Positions 27,872 through 35,706 of a stretch of DNA of 64,000 nucleotides are shown here, in pieces. Numbering within the stretch: position 1 is the first letter of the stretch; each line of letters starts with the position of its first letter. A program made the translations under genes and the position numbers. Below the pieces are notes generated by a model. It had not been told where the DNA came from. It was given only the letters and a program-made list of their open reading frames with translations, and searched no databases. The DNA is from Billgrantia sulfidoxydans. Its GTDB lineage: Bacteria > Pseudomonadota > Gammaproteobacteria > Pseudomonadales > Halomonadaceae. The DNA is taken from positions 1,736,001 through 1,800,000 of the forward strand of contig NZ_CP053381.1 of the NCBI RefSeq assembly GCF_017868775.1. The letters run 5' to 3'.

Positions 27872-28294
27872 ATGCGAGTCACAGAATTGGCTCGTGCTGG
27901 TGGCGTCTCTGCTGAAACGGTACGCCACTACACACGTGAGGGTCTGTTACGACCGCAACGGGATCCGTGCAATGGCTATCAACTTTACGATGAAGAGGCG
28001 CTAGGGCGACTTCGTTTCATTGATTGCCTTCGTTCGTTGGGAGTTGGTCTCCCGGCAATCAAGCAGATACTACATTGGGCGGATCAAGACAATCCTACGG
28101 TTGTCGATAGGTATACGCCGTTGGCTAATAAAGGTTGTCACATTCGCTTGCGGATACAAGAGCTCCAGGCGATAGCGCAATGGTTGGAGAGCATAGGTAC
28201 CGATGATGATCTCAGCCTGAGGCAACTTATTGAAGATCTTGGGTCGGTGGAGTCAACGATTATAGCGGGTGGCCATTACAGTAGTAATAGATGA
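27872..28294 (+). CDS. MerR-family metal-responsive regulator
   Basis: The 140-residue regulator has an N-terminal winged helix typical of MerR ('VTELARAGGVSAETVRHYTREGLLRP', residues 3-28; 'GYQLYDEEALGRLRFI') and a long dimerisation helix from about 75. The C-terminal part has one Cys in 'NKGCHIRLRIQEL', at the place where CueR/ZntR/CadR-type proteins have their first metal-loop Cys, but the usual second C-terminal Cys is missing. Ligand type is therefore uncertain. The promoter in front has its operator. Confidence 0.88.
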   Translation: MRVTELARAGGVSAETVRHYTREGLLRPQRDPCNGYQLYDEEALGRLRFIDCLRSLGVGLPAIKQILHWADQDNPTVVDRYTPLANKGCHIRLRIQELQAIAQWLESIGTDDDLSLRQLIEDLGSVESTIIAGGHYSSNR

Positions 28295-28431
28295 GGTGGC
28301 GGCGATATGTCGTCGACCGAATCATTCGTGGTGGCCATGAAGTTGAAGTGCCAGCATTGCTAGATATAGAAGCCCCGGTTATCAGCAGTGCTAACATCGT
28401 ACGTGCTGCTGGATGCTGGCCTGCCAGATGA
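28291..28431 (+). CDS. Small ORF coupled to the MerR gene
   Basis: A 46-codon frame begins with an ATG that overlaps the merR stop codon (ATGA) and ends with TGA at 28429-28431. The product contains 'VDRIIRGGHEVEVPALLDIE'. The junction and the protein-like composition suggest translation, but no ribosome binding site beyond coupling and no known family were seen. It could also be a remnant of a longer gene. Confidence 0.35.
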   Translation: MRWRRYVVDRIIRGGHEVEVPALLDIEAPVISSANIVRAAGCWPAR

Positions 28432-28511
28432 TGAATTCCGGAGTGAAACATCCTGGCTGATCTAAACCAGGAATTCTCTGTCCTGAGTAACCGAGCGCCC
28501 CCTCTTGCGCT

Positions 28512-28757
28512 GTGAAGATCTCAACGCTACCTGAACAGCTTTGCAAATCATTGACTTGGGATCACAGCCATAAGCCCGTGGAGAGCCTCGCCGAGTGTCT
28601 GCAGGTGGCGTTCGATGCCGGCGGCAAGCGCGTCACCCTGCCCATGAGCAGCGCCATGGACATCCCCACCATCCCCGCCGAGCTGTTCACCAAGTTCCAG
28701 ACCAGCTTCTACACCGAGCCGGTGGATGCCGTGGTGAAGGCGCTTGGGGTGGAGTAA
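28512..28757 (+). pseudogene. BrxL-like (Lon-related BREX protease) C-terminal remnant
   Basis: The reading frame holds about 81 codons ending 'FQTSFYTEPVDAVVKALGVE'. Together with 'AGGKRVTLPMSSAMDIPTIPAELF' this resembles the extreme C-terminus of BrxL/Lon-related proteins (whole proteins are about 600-700 residues). No ATPase or other BREX gene is nearby, and the first codons are not preceded by related sequence, so this is a leftover of a deleted defence gene. The family call is from memory of the motif and needs a profile search. Confidence 0.5.
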
Positions 28758-29031
28758 TCCCCCTTACCCCGACAACGATTCTGGAGAGCACCTCATATGC
28801 ACCGAACCCGAACTGATTCAGAGCCCGCTCAGCCAGGCCATCACCCGCGATGGCCACACCCTGCAGGTCGATATCTTCCGGCTTGAAGACGAAACAGACT
28901 GGCTGCTGGAAGTCGTCAACGAGGATGGTACTTACCATGTCTGGGACGACCGCTTCGCCACCGACCAGGCCGCCCTGAACGCAGTGCACGCCGCCATCGA
29001 TGAGGAATGCATCGGCGCCTTTCTGGACTGA
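28744..29031 (+). CDS. Small hypothetical acidic protein
   Basis: The frame codes for about 80-95 residues, with 'DGHTLQVDIFRLEDETDWLLEVVNEDGTYHVWDDRFATDQAALNAVHAAIDEE' as the well-formed core. The first ATG in this region (28797) is in another frame, so the start is uncertain: the frame opens with TTG at 28744, overlapping the BrxL-like remnant. The beta-strand-rich core with a final helix resembles small cytoplasmic island proteins of unknown function. Confidence 0.5.
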   Translation: MGWSNPPYPDNDSGEHLICTEPELIQSPLSQAITRDGHTLQVDIFRLEDETDWLLEVVNEDGTYHVWDDRFATDQAALNAVHAAIDEECIGAFLD

Positions 29032-29112
29032 CACCGACTCCTTGCAGGGGAGAGCCTGCCAGTCTTTAGGCTACTCTGATACCCAGTACACGAGCACGGG
29101 GGCAGCCAGCTC

Positions 29113-29769
29113 ATGACACCGCCAGCACAAGCATCATCGACCGATCCGCTGGAGAGAATTTTTGCTTACCGGGTCATCGACCTTCGCGACCGCTTCCCTC
29201 AGCCACTGGAGGCCTTCCGTGAGGCCCTGGAGTGCCTGCAGAGCGATCGCTCCTACATGGCCGCCATGAGTGGCGAGATCATCGCCTACCTGCGTGGCGG
29301 CTACTCCCTGATCATTCCTGATGAATTTTTCATACGCCGCAGTTCCGAGATCGATGCTACTCTGGTGCCGCCGGAGGAAAACGACGCGGTGTGCGCAGAG
29401 GTTGAAGCCTGGCTGCGCGCCACACTCACTTCCCTCGAAGCAAATTTCGCCGAGGCAGTCCCACTGGAAGAGCGTCCTTACTCGCTCGACCAACTATTGG
29501 AGCAGTGCGACCCTCAGGCTCCATACTCTGAAGAGCAGCATGCCTGGCAGGACATGCCAGATGTCGGTCGTGAAATGGTGGAGTACCTCAACGACAATGA
29601 CGTATGGGGGGCAGCAGAAAGGGTCTTTGGAGATAAGGAAAAGGCTCGGCGCTGGATGAAAACACCATTGAAGCAGCTGAACGATCGCTCTCCGATAGTA
29701 GTTCTCAGTGAAGATCCGCAACAGGTACATGACCTGCTGATCCGTATCGAGCATGGAGTCTATATGTAG
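29113..29769 (+). CDS. Protein with C-terminal Xre/MbcA/ParS-type toxin-binding domain (orphan antitoxin?)
   Basis: The 218-residue protein has an unrecognised helical N-terminal part (about 1-165). Its C-terminus 'ARRWMKTPLKQLNDRSPIVVLSEDPQQVHDLLIRIEHGVYM' matches the MbcA/ParS/Xre antitoxin toxin-binding pattern (W-x-TP...L....P...L......V...L.RIE.GV). RES-type toxin genes normally follow directly; here an IS21 fragment begins on the other strand within the end of the gene. The toxin partner may have been lost, or the protein may act differently. Confidence 0.6.
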   Translation: MTPPAQASSTDPLERIFAYRVIDLRDRFPQPLEAFREALECLQSDRSYMAAMSGEIIAYLRGGYSLIIPDEFFIRRSSEIDATLVPPEENDAVCAEVEAWLRATLTSLEANFAEAVPLEERPYSLDQLLEQCDPQAPYSEEQHAWQDMPDVGREMVEYLNDNDVWGAAERVFGDKEKARRWMKTPLKQLNDRSPIVVLSEDPQQVHDLLIRIEHGVYM

Positions 29770-30310
29770 GAGAAAATCAGCTTACGACCGTCGCCGTGAA
29801 TTTCGACGTACTCCGCCCACAGCAACAGGGTCACGCCCTTGCGCGCCTGGCGGACCTGGAAGTAGTCCGGTGCCGTGAAGCGCACCGGTGGTGCCTTGGC
29901 GGGAAACAGCCTCGCCTCGTGCGCCACCTCGTCGGTGCCGTCCGGCAGCGTCCAGGTGATGCCGGCGACTTGGGTCAGGCTAACGTACTGGCTGACCACG
30001 CCCTTGGAGAGGCCGAAGGCCCGAGCAATTTTCTCGTGGCTGAGGCCGGCGTCGTACTTGAGGCGCAACACCCCGGTGATGGTTCGCATGGGAATCCTCG
30101 GTGCTGACATGTCCCCCTCCAGGGGCAAAGGCAAAAGGAGGGGTATGCCGTAAAAGTCCGAATCATTCCAGCGAGTTAGTTGATATTCCGGGAACTTGGC
30201 CTATGATTCCGGCATCGTCACCGCGGATTCCGGGAACAGGCCGTAATCGGTCATGATGAAACGGAATGGCCGGTCACATTGGTCCGGAATGGTCGGTCAC
30301 GATAGATCAG
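29765..30310 (-). mobile_element. Fragment of an IS21-family element (istA 5' part and end)
   Basis: On the minus strand, 30134-29765 encodes the start of an IstA transposase: 'RIPMRTITGVLRLKYDAGLSHEKIARAFGLSKGVVSQYV' (HTH), then 'ARKGVTLLLWAEYVEIHGDG'. The frame stops after about 124 residues while a full IstA is about 400-500, and istB is absent. The region 30160-30310 upstream of it has several ATTCCGG- and GGTCA-containing repeats, as expected at an IS21 end. This is a decayed element. Confidence 0.7.
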
Positions 30311-30546
30311 AACGTGCGGTCCCGATAGTGCGGAATAAGCACGGCGCTCTCCGCTTTCACAAACGCGGTCTGCTCCCACAGCCGGTCGGTGAGCGTGGCC
30401 TTATCGGGCGCCACATCGATCTCCCCGGTGCCGGTCACGTGGATGTGGCCTGGCTCTGGGGTGTCTGCGGCGATGGCTGGCGCGGACAAGGCCGCGGCAA
30501 GCACCAGGCACAGGGACCAGCGTGTGGACGTGATGGGCAGTGCCAT
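30307..30546 (-). pseudogene. Truncated SIMPL-domain (DUF541) periplasmic protein gene
   Basis: The frame starts with a signal peptide ('SLCLVLAAALSAPAIAADT') and then 'GHIHVTGTGEIDVAPDKATLT', the start of a SIMPL domain. The similarity breaks off after 'RLWEQT', about 60 residues in, and the frame runs into the IS21-end sequence. A complete protein is about 230-250 residues. The IS21 insertion or a later deletion removed the rest. Confidence 0.6.
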
Positions 30547-30564
30547 GTTTTCTCCTTGTCTCGG

Positions 30565-31821
30565 TTACGAGGATGGCACGGGGTCTAGGGATGTGTTCGG
30601 CTCGCCGGCGTCGTCGAGCCTTTGGGCGATCTGCTGATCCACTATCTGGCTCACAGGCAGGTTGAACGAGAACGCGCCATCGGGAAGTCCCAGGATCTGG
30701 TTGAAGACGACGCGGCTCAACACCGATTGCGCCTGCTTTCCCGGGCGCTTGAAAGGATCGACGTTCCAGCCATTCCCGAGCGCGCGCTGCATGAAGCTCT
30801 CCATTGCGCCAGGAACCACGTTAGCCGCTTGTCGCTTGGGGCAACCGCTGCGTACGAGGTAGTCGCTGGCGCTTCGCGCAGCCCGCCAGATGATGGCGAA
30901 CACCTGACCAATCGAGTAGTTCTGCATGGCGATGGTCAGGACGTGCTCTGTCTTTTCGCCAACGCGGAAGGGCAGTCCCCGCTCGGTCAGGCAGAGCTCG
31001 AGATAAGCGAGAACTTCCTCTTTGGCCGCGCGGTGGGCGATCTCCCTCACGGCGTCCTGATGGGCCTCTAGGAATGCTGTGCTGCTCAGACGTTCATCGA
31101 GCTTGCGATAGACCGCCGGGCCATCAATGCCGCCGACCATTATCAGCGCCGCCTCGGCGTCGGGGTAAGTCGTGAGCTCCCACGCAACGTGGCGGGGGTG
31201 ATAGCGGTGGCCGTGGGCTTCCTGGTTGATTTCGACCGTTCCTGCCGGACTGTAAGGGGAGATGGCGATCACGCGCGCAGCCAGAAGGGAGCTGGCTAGG
31301 TCGATTTCATGATTCTCGCTGGCGGCCAGGGTATCGATGCGGTTGTGGCTCACAGGATGGATCTGGGTGAGAGATTCATCGGCCGAGTGTTTGAGCAGTG
31401 CTAGTAGGCGCACGCTCTGCTCGACCGGGAGGCTGTTCACGTCATTGCCGATGCGCTGATAGTCGTGGAGGCTTTCCCAGAGGGACTCCTCAAGCTCCTC
31501 GGCTTCCTGCTGCTTGGCATCTTCTTGGCAGCGACCACATATCCAGTCAGAGCCTCGCTTGATTACCGAGGCGTTCTGCGTCATGTCGTTGCGGTTGGCG
31601 ACCGGGTAGTAGGCTCCACACACGATGCACTGGATGTCGTCGCGAGTGAGCGTGGCAACCTCTCTCACCGTCGCAGCCAGGCGATGTTGCGGTATGCCGA
31701 AGTCCTTGGCGATGTGAGTCGTCGTTTCCTGAAACTTGCCGTTTTCCGTGGCTGCGCAGTAGCGCTCAACGAGCTCGCGGCTGCTGGGCTTGTCGTCGTG
31801 GAATTGTGCATGGATGTTCAT
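30565..31821 (-). CDS. Hypothetical zinc-ribbon-containing protein
   Basis: This is a soluble protein of about 418 residues. The N-terminal third has a predicted Zn ribbon, 'CIVCGAYYPV' and 'WICGRCQ' (two CxxC pairs, about 65-95), followed by an acidic helix 'EAEELEESLWESL'. I see no enzyme motif in the rest. It is the last gene of a four-gene minus-strand group. The ATG at 31821 is preferred to a GTG three codons earlier; neither has a good ribosome binding site. Confidence 0.6.
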   Translation of the reverse strand: MNIHAQFHDDKPSSRELVERYCAATENGKFQETTTHIAKDFGIPQHRLAATVREVATLTRDDIQCIVCGAYYPVANRNDMTQNASVIKRGSDWICGRCQEDAKQQEAEELEESLWESLHDYQRIGNDVNSLPVEQSVRLLALLKHSADESLTQIHPVSHNRIDTLAASENHEIDLASSLLAARVIAISPYSPAGTVEINQEAHGHRYHPRHVAWELTTYPDAEAALIMVGGIDGPAVYRKLDERLSSTAFLEAHQDAVREIAHRAAKEEVLAYLELCLTERGLPFRVGEKTEHVLTIAMQNYSIGQVFAIIWRAARSASDYLVRSGCPKRQAANVVPGAMESFMQRALGNGWNVDPFKRPGKQAQSVLSRVVFNQILGLPDGAFSFNLPVSQIVDQQIAQRLDDAGEPNTSLDPVPSS

Positions 31822-31935
31822 GGGGCTCACGCTGGTTGAGGGTTTGCCGTGTGCCCAGCATACCAGTGAGGCGGTTTGGGGCCTTGGAAGGGGAGATGTT
31901 GGAGCGCTATTTATGATGGTCTGGGCAATGGCGGT

Positions 31936-32967
31936 TCACCGGAGGGGTTGATCCACCTGTTCTCGGATGCCCTCCAGCAACCTGTCCAGCTGATCATCCA
32001 TCATCTGCCGATAGGGCTCTGGCGGCCCTTGAACCGCAGCATAGTGACCCTGCAGGCGCTCGATTTCAGCGGGAAGCACCCGATCGAGCTGGGCTTCACC
32101 CCACGCCATCACGTCCTCAAGCACCGGCGCCAGCTCGAAGGTGCCAAGCCAGTTCATGCAGTCGATGATGTCACCACAGTTGAGGGCGCTGGCATCCCCG
32201 GGGTTCACCAGGGCGACGGTGTAGAGCGGCTCAGGATGCCCCGGGCCAGTGTCCGGCTCCCGGGTGATCCCGATAGCGGCAGGAAGGGCGTTATCGCGCT
32301 GCAGGACAGTCATGGCGTAATCGGTGAGGCTATGCGCCAGCCGCTTGTTGAACAGCACGAGATCACGGCGCACGAGGTTGTCCGCGGAGGAGGCCGGCAC
32401 ATGCTGGCGCTCCACCCAGCCTTCGCCGAGGTCGACTCGATGAGTAGTGAACGGCAGGAGTTCTGCCTGGGTGCCGGCCACACGTTGCTCGAGCTCGCCC
32501 AGAATGAGGTTGCGGAGTGAGGTGAACTCGTAGTGGCGCCATTCCCCATCTCTCAGCTCCGAGGCGTCGATGGTGAATTGCTGGCGCTGATGTCTCAGGT
32601 AGGCTGGGAGAGGTGGAGTGGAGGCTGGGTCGTGCTTCAAGTGGGCCGCATGGGTGGTGCGAGCCTCCTGATCGATCATCTCGGCAAGCGTGGGCATGTC
32701 CCCTTGGAAGACATGCGCCAGGTTGGGCTCCCCGTGGTGGAAGTGGTGCTCACCGGTGCCGAGCAGGAGGCAGGCAACCTGATAGCCAGGGGCGTCGACC
32801 CCGGCTTCCTTCACAAAATCGATGGCCTCTTCCAGGAGATCCTTCTGTTCTCCATCCCCGCCCGCTGCAGCGAGCGCGTAGAACCGGTCACGCAGGTCGT
32901 TCATGTCCTCGATGCGCTGCTGGTGCCGGAAGGCGCTGAGGGCCTGGTGGAGGGCGTCCTGGGCCAT
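31936..32967 (-). CDS. Hypothetical protein
   Basis: The 343-residue soluble protein has GGAGA in front of its ATG. It is rich in Asp/Glu/His, with His clusters ('GTGEHHFHHGEPNLAHVF') and a C-terminal helical part. No membrane segment, nucleotide motif or known catalytic pattern was found. It lies 42 bases after the stop of the HicB-like/DUF2442 gene and 115 bases before the zinc-ribbon gene, so it is likely part of one transcript with them. Confidence 0.6.
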   Translation of the reverse strand: MAQDALHQALSAFRHQQRIEDMNDLRDRFYALAAAGGDGEQKDLLEEAIDFVKEAGVDAPGYQVACLLLGTGEHHFHHGEPNLAHVFQGDMPTLAEMIDQEARTTHAAHLKHDPASTPPLPAYLRHQRQQFTIDASELRDGEWRHYEFTSLRNLILGELEQRVAGTQAELLPFTTHRVDLGEGWVERQHVPASSADNLVRRDLVLFNKRLAHSLTDYAMTVLQRDNALPAAIGITREPDTGPGHPEPLYTVALVNPGDASALNCGDIIDCMNWLGTFELAPVLEDVMAWGEAQLDRVLPAEIERLQGHYAAVQGPPEPYRQMMDDQLDRLLEGIREQVDQPLR

Positions 32968-33008
32968 GTGTTCTCCATTGAGGCGGCGGTGCGGATCACG
33001 CGGTGAGG

Positions 33009-34427
33009 CTAGTCGCCTGTCTGGGTGCAGTATGCCAGAGGAACACCCAGGCAGCGTCCGTCGTTGAGCAACAGGGACACCTTATTACCCGAGGGTAGGG
33101 TGCTCCGGATCGTGGCGGGGTCAGCTGTCTTAAAGCGCTCACGGAGGCCTGCGTTGCGGCTCATGTCACCGCAGCCGGCTAGGAGGCCGGAGGTGCTGAT
33201 ATCTTCGTCCACGTCGGGCCAGTGAATCCCAAGCGGGGAGAGCTCCACGTTATCGAGTTGACCTTGGCTGGCGCTATGCAGGCGGGGAAACCACTCGAGA
33301 GGGCAGCTCACCCATCGACCATCTGCCAGGCCTACCACCAGGCGTTGGCGAGATACTCGGACCCAAGCGGGGGATGTGTGGGTGGCCAGGGCATCCAGAT
33401 CCTCCTTGCTCAGCGCCTTGAAGGCGATTTCAGCGGTGTGGGTATCCCCCTCGAGGGAGCGAGTTTCGACAGGTATGCCGATCGTAGACTCGAAGCTCTC
33501 TAGGTCTTCGCGCTGGATTGCCCCAACCTCACGTAGAGAGCGCATTGTCTCCAGCAGGGAGGCCAGGGCATCTGATCCTCTCGCATCCTTGCTGGCGTCG
33601 GATATACGCAGGGCTTCATGGCAAATGGACAATACGTCCTGCCAGACCTCGGGACGTGACGCATGCAGCCGCTGTCTGGCGGCAGCGGAGAGCACGCGGG
33701 TGGCGTAGGGTAGGTTCTCCACGGCGGCATCGCGCCACTGTTGCCAGTGGTCGCTGTCACGGGGGGTGTGGAGCAGCTCTCCCGGCAGCATTCCGGCGAT
33801 GACTTCCTCAGACAGAGTCACAACCTCCCCCATTGGGGTGGTGATTGGGGAAGCGATGCCGAAATTGAGGATCTCGTAGGCCTCGATCAGGCTGATCAGG
33901 GCATCTAATCGCCGGCCCTTCTCTGAACTGGGGTCTGGCTCCGGGTCCAGGTCGAACATCGCTGAGACTTCCTTGAGGGCAGCCCGATAGCTCTCTTCGC
34001 TGATTAGAGGGCTGGACGCTTTTCCTGACCCAGCGGCATGTTGCCCCATGACGGTTGCCCGGTGTCCCTCGAAGGCCTTGCGCAAGGCGTCTGTCGGAGG
34101 GGGCGCGTCGATCTCTTCTTCCTCTTTGATATCTTCGAACATGGCCCCGGCCGTCTTCCTGGCCGCCTCCACGATTTGGGGTTTCTCCCGCGCCAGCAAA
34201 GCATCGAGGATGCCAGGCCGTGGCTTGGACGGCGATAGACCTCGCTCCTGGCATACCTCCAAGTAGACCTTCAGGGAGGCCCGGCCCTCGGTGGCAAGCG
34301 CTTCCCGGGACTCTGCGTAGAAATCGGCTGAACCGGCAAGCTCCGTGAACTCACCGCGGAACAGCCCCAGATCCTGGTCATACGTGATGGTGGCGGGTTG
34401 GCCATTGATGATCATCGACTCTGCCAA
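33009..34427 (-). CDS. HicB-like N-terminal and DUF2442-like C-terminal multidomain protein
   Basis: The product has 472 residues. Residues 5-72 ('IINGQPATITYDQDLGLFRGEFTEL ... LKVYLEVCQERGLSPSKPRPG') follow the HicB/DUF1902 antitoxin fold pattern. Residues about 370-440 ('VRVSRQRLVVGLADGRWVSCPLEWFPRL ... IHWPDVDEDIS') are a DUF2442 domain, and a second short DUF2442-like strand set ends the protein. The helical middle is unknown. The start is a TTG at 34427: AGGAGG sits seven bases in front of it and is too far from the first ATG. No hicA toxin is adjacent. Confidence 0.65.
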   Translation of the reverse strand: MAESMIINGQPATITYDQDLGLFRGEFTELAGSADFYAESREALATEGRASLKVYLEVCQERGLSPSKPRPGILDALLAREKPQIVEAARKTAGAMFEDIKEEEEIDAPPPTDALRKAFEGHRATVMGQHAAGSGKASSPLISEESYRAALKEVSAMFDLDPEPDPSSEKGRRLDALISLIEAYEILNFGIASPITTPMGEVVTLSEEVIAGMLPGELLHTPRDSDHWQQWRDAAVENLPYATRVLSAAARQRLHASRPEVWQDVLSICHEALRISDASKDARGSDALASLLETMRSLREVGAIQREDLESFESTIGIPVETRSLEGDTHTAEIAFKALSKEDLDALATHTSPAWVRVSRQRLVVGLADGRWVSCPLEWFPRLHSASQGQLDNVELSPLGIHWPDVDEDISTSGLLAGCGDMSRNAGLRERFKTADPATIRSTLPSGNKVSLLLNDGRCLGVPLAYCTQTGD

Positions 34428-34445
34428 AAGCTTGCCTCCTGACAG

Positions 34446-34820
34446 TTAGGCTTCCGTAACGGTTAGCTCGACATTGAGCCCGGCCCGGTTGCATATCGCC
34501 AACAGCTCCTCGAGTGAGAAGTGGTGGATCTTGCCTTCACGCAGGCACTCGAGCTCGGGCAGCGCGACCCCCAGGCGATGGGCGGCTACCACGTCAAGGC
34601 ATTCCCACCGCGCCACGCGCTGGGTGATCTCCTGAAGGAGGGTGGAGCGCAGACGCATGAGTTGAGCGTCCTGAGGGGTCTCCTCCAGGGCGTCCCAGAC
34701 GCTGTCGAAGCGCTGTATGCCAAGGTCCTCGAACAGCTTGTCAGCGGTGGCAGAGCGCTTCCCTTGCCCAGAGTCCAGCTCAGCCATGGCCTGCTTGGTG
34801 TCGTCGTGCGGGTTCTTCAC
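34446..34820 (-). CDS. XRE-like helix-turn-helix regulator
   Basis: The 124-residue protein has a C-terminal XRE/HTH_37-like domain ('LLQEITQRVARWECLDVVAAHRLGVALPELECLREGKIHHFSLEELLAICNRAGL', about 60-118), as in HigA2-type antitoxin/regulators. It starts with GTG, preceded by GGGAG. It is the first gene of the unknown operon and lies 19 bases before the HicB-like gene, so it probably regulates the group. Confidence 0.7.
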   Translation of the reverse strand: MKNPHDDTKQAMAELDSGQGKRSATADKLFEDLGIQRFDSVWDALEETPQDAQLMRLRSTLLQEITQRVARWECLDVVAAHRLGVALPELECLREGKIHHFSLEELLAICNRAGLNVELTVTEA

Positions 34821-34862
34821 TAAAGACTCCCTCGGAGGCGTGTTGATTTCGGCAATTTGTCA

Positions 34863-34900
34863 AGTATAGACCTCTGCCCAAGCGGGGTCTAACTGGTCTC
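34863..34900 (-). promoter_or_regulatory. Candidate promoter and operator of the HTH operon
   Basis: On the minus strand, TTAGAC (34892-34887) and TATACT (34868-34863) are 18 bases apart. A dyad AGACC-N13-GGTCT (34868-34890) covers the spacer, and another GGTCT follows at 34895. This would allow the HTH protein to repress its own operon. No experimental support. Confidence 0.4.
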
Positions 34901-35289
34901 GGAGTTGATCACATGCGTCAATACGTTACTGCATCATTTCATAATTTCTTCATGCCTGGACTCCTATAAGTTGTTCTTATTTCGGTAAAACGGCAAGGGA
35001 TAACTACGCCTATGATGTCAGACTATGAAAACGAGATACTCCAAAAGACTGGCGTCTCAGGCCTGGAGGATGCGTTGTCACGGCGTAGAGATGGAAATGT
35101 TTATCCAGTCGCTCCAGCCGATCGCTCACCCACTGCGCGGGTTCGCGTCGGCTGAGCTTCGTCGTTAAGTAATAGGAATTCGGGTGGTACGAGTAGAGCT
35201 AATTCATGAAATATAACGAAAGATCGTAAGAAATCTTCTCTTGTTTCAACAACTCGAACACTTATTAAAATTCATCGTTGCAAACGGAG
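34901..35289. other. AT-rich intergenic stretch
   Basis: No gene, RNA signature or strong repeat was seen in these about 390 bases between the HTH operon and the transposase remnant. The base composition is clearly more AT-rich than the operon next to it, which fits acquired DNA. Confidence 0.35.
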
Positions 35290-35480
35290 AAATCTCAGAT
35301 TTTTCTTCCGAATTAAAAGCACCAGCCAGGCCATGATCTGGCTGGCGTCCAAGGCTTCGCACAGCACCAGGGCACCGTCATCACTGCTGGCCGATTGGCC
35401 ATTGAGTTCGACATGCACCAAGCTGTTGCAGGCCGGAACGAAGGGGATGCCTTGCCACCCATGGCGAGAGGTCCTCTTGA
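35290..35480 (-). pseudogene. Possible transposase N-terminal remnant (IS1380-like)
   Basis: In one minus-strand frame the stretch reads 'LVHVELNGQSASSDDGALVL' and continues 'CEALDAS'. This resembles the N-terminus of IS1380-type transposases, where a strand and 'SSDAG..LL' occur. The frame is short and no other part of a transposase is present. The call is weak. Confidence 0.3.
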
Positions 35481-35706
35481 ATCGTGTTCTGGAAGGAACA
35501 TCCTGATTCTACAGGAGAAAATCTCTCGCCATCTTCATTTCCAGCACCCCTTGGTGAATTAGGTGGGTATATGGCGGTATGTAGTATGTCGACATTATAT
35601 TGCAAGCGAGGGAGGGGTAAGTACTGCAATGCCCCCCTCTAGCTAGCTGGTTGTTTTATACATGTTCCGGCAAATTGAACTCTGAGTTGGGGCGGTTGCG
35701 TTGATT

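Noticed and set aside
28512..28757. A working BREX system
   Set aside because: Only about 80 C-terminal residues of one BrxL-like protein are present.
30565..34820. The unknown operon as tnsABC of the transposon
   Set aside because: None of the products shows a TnsB DDE integrase, TnsC AAA+ or TnsA nuclease pattern, and the sizes do not fit.
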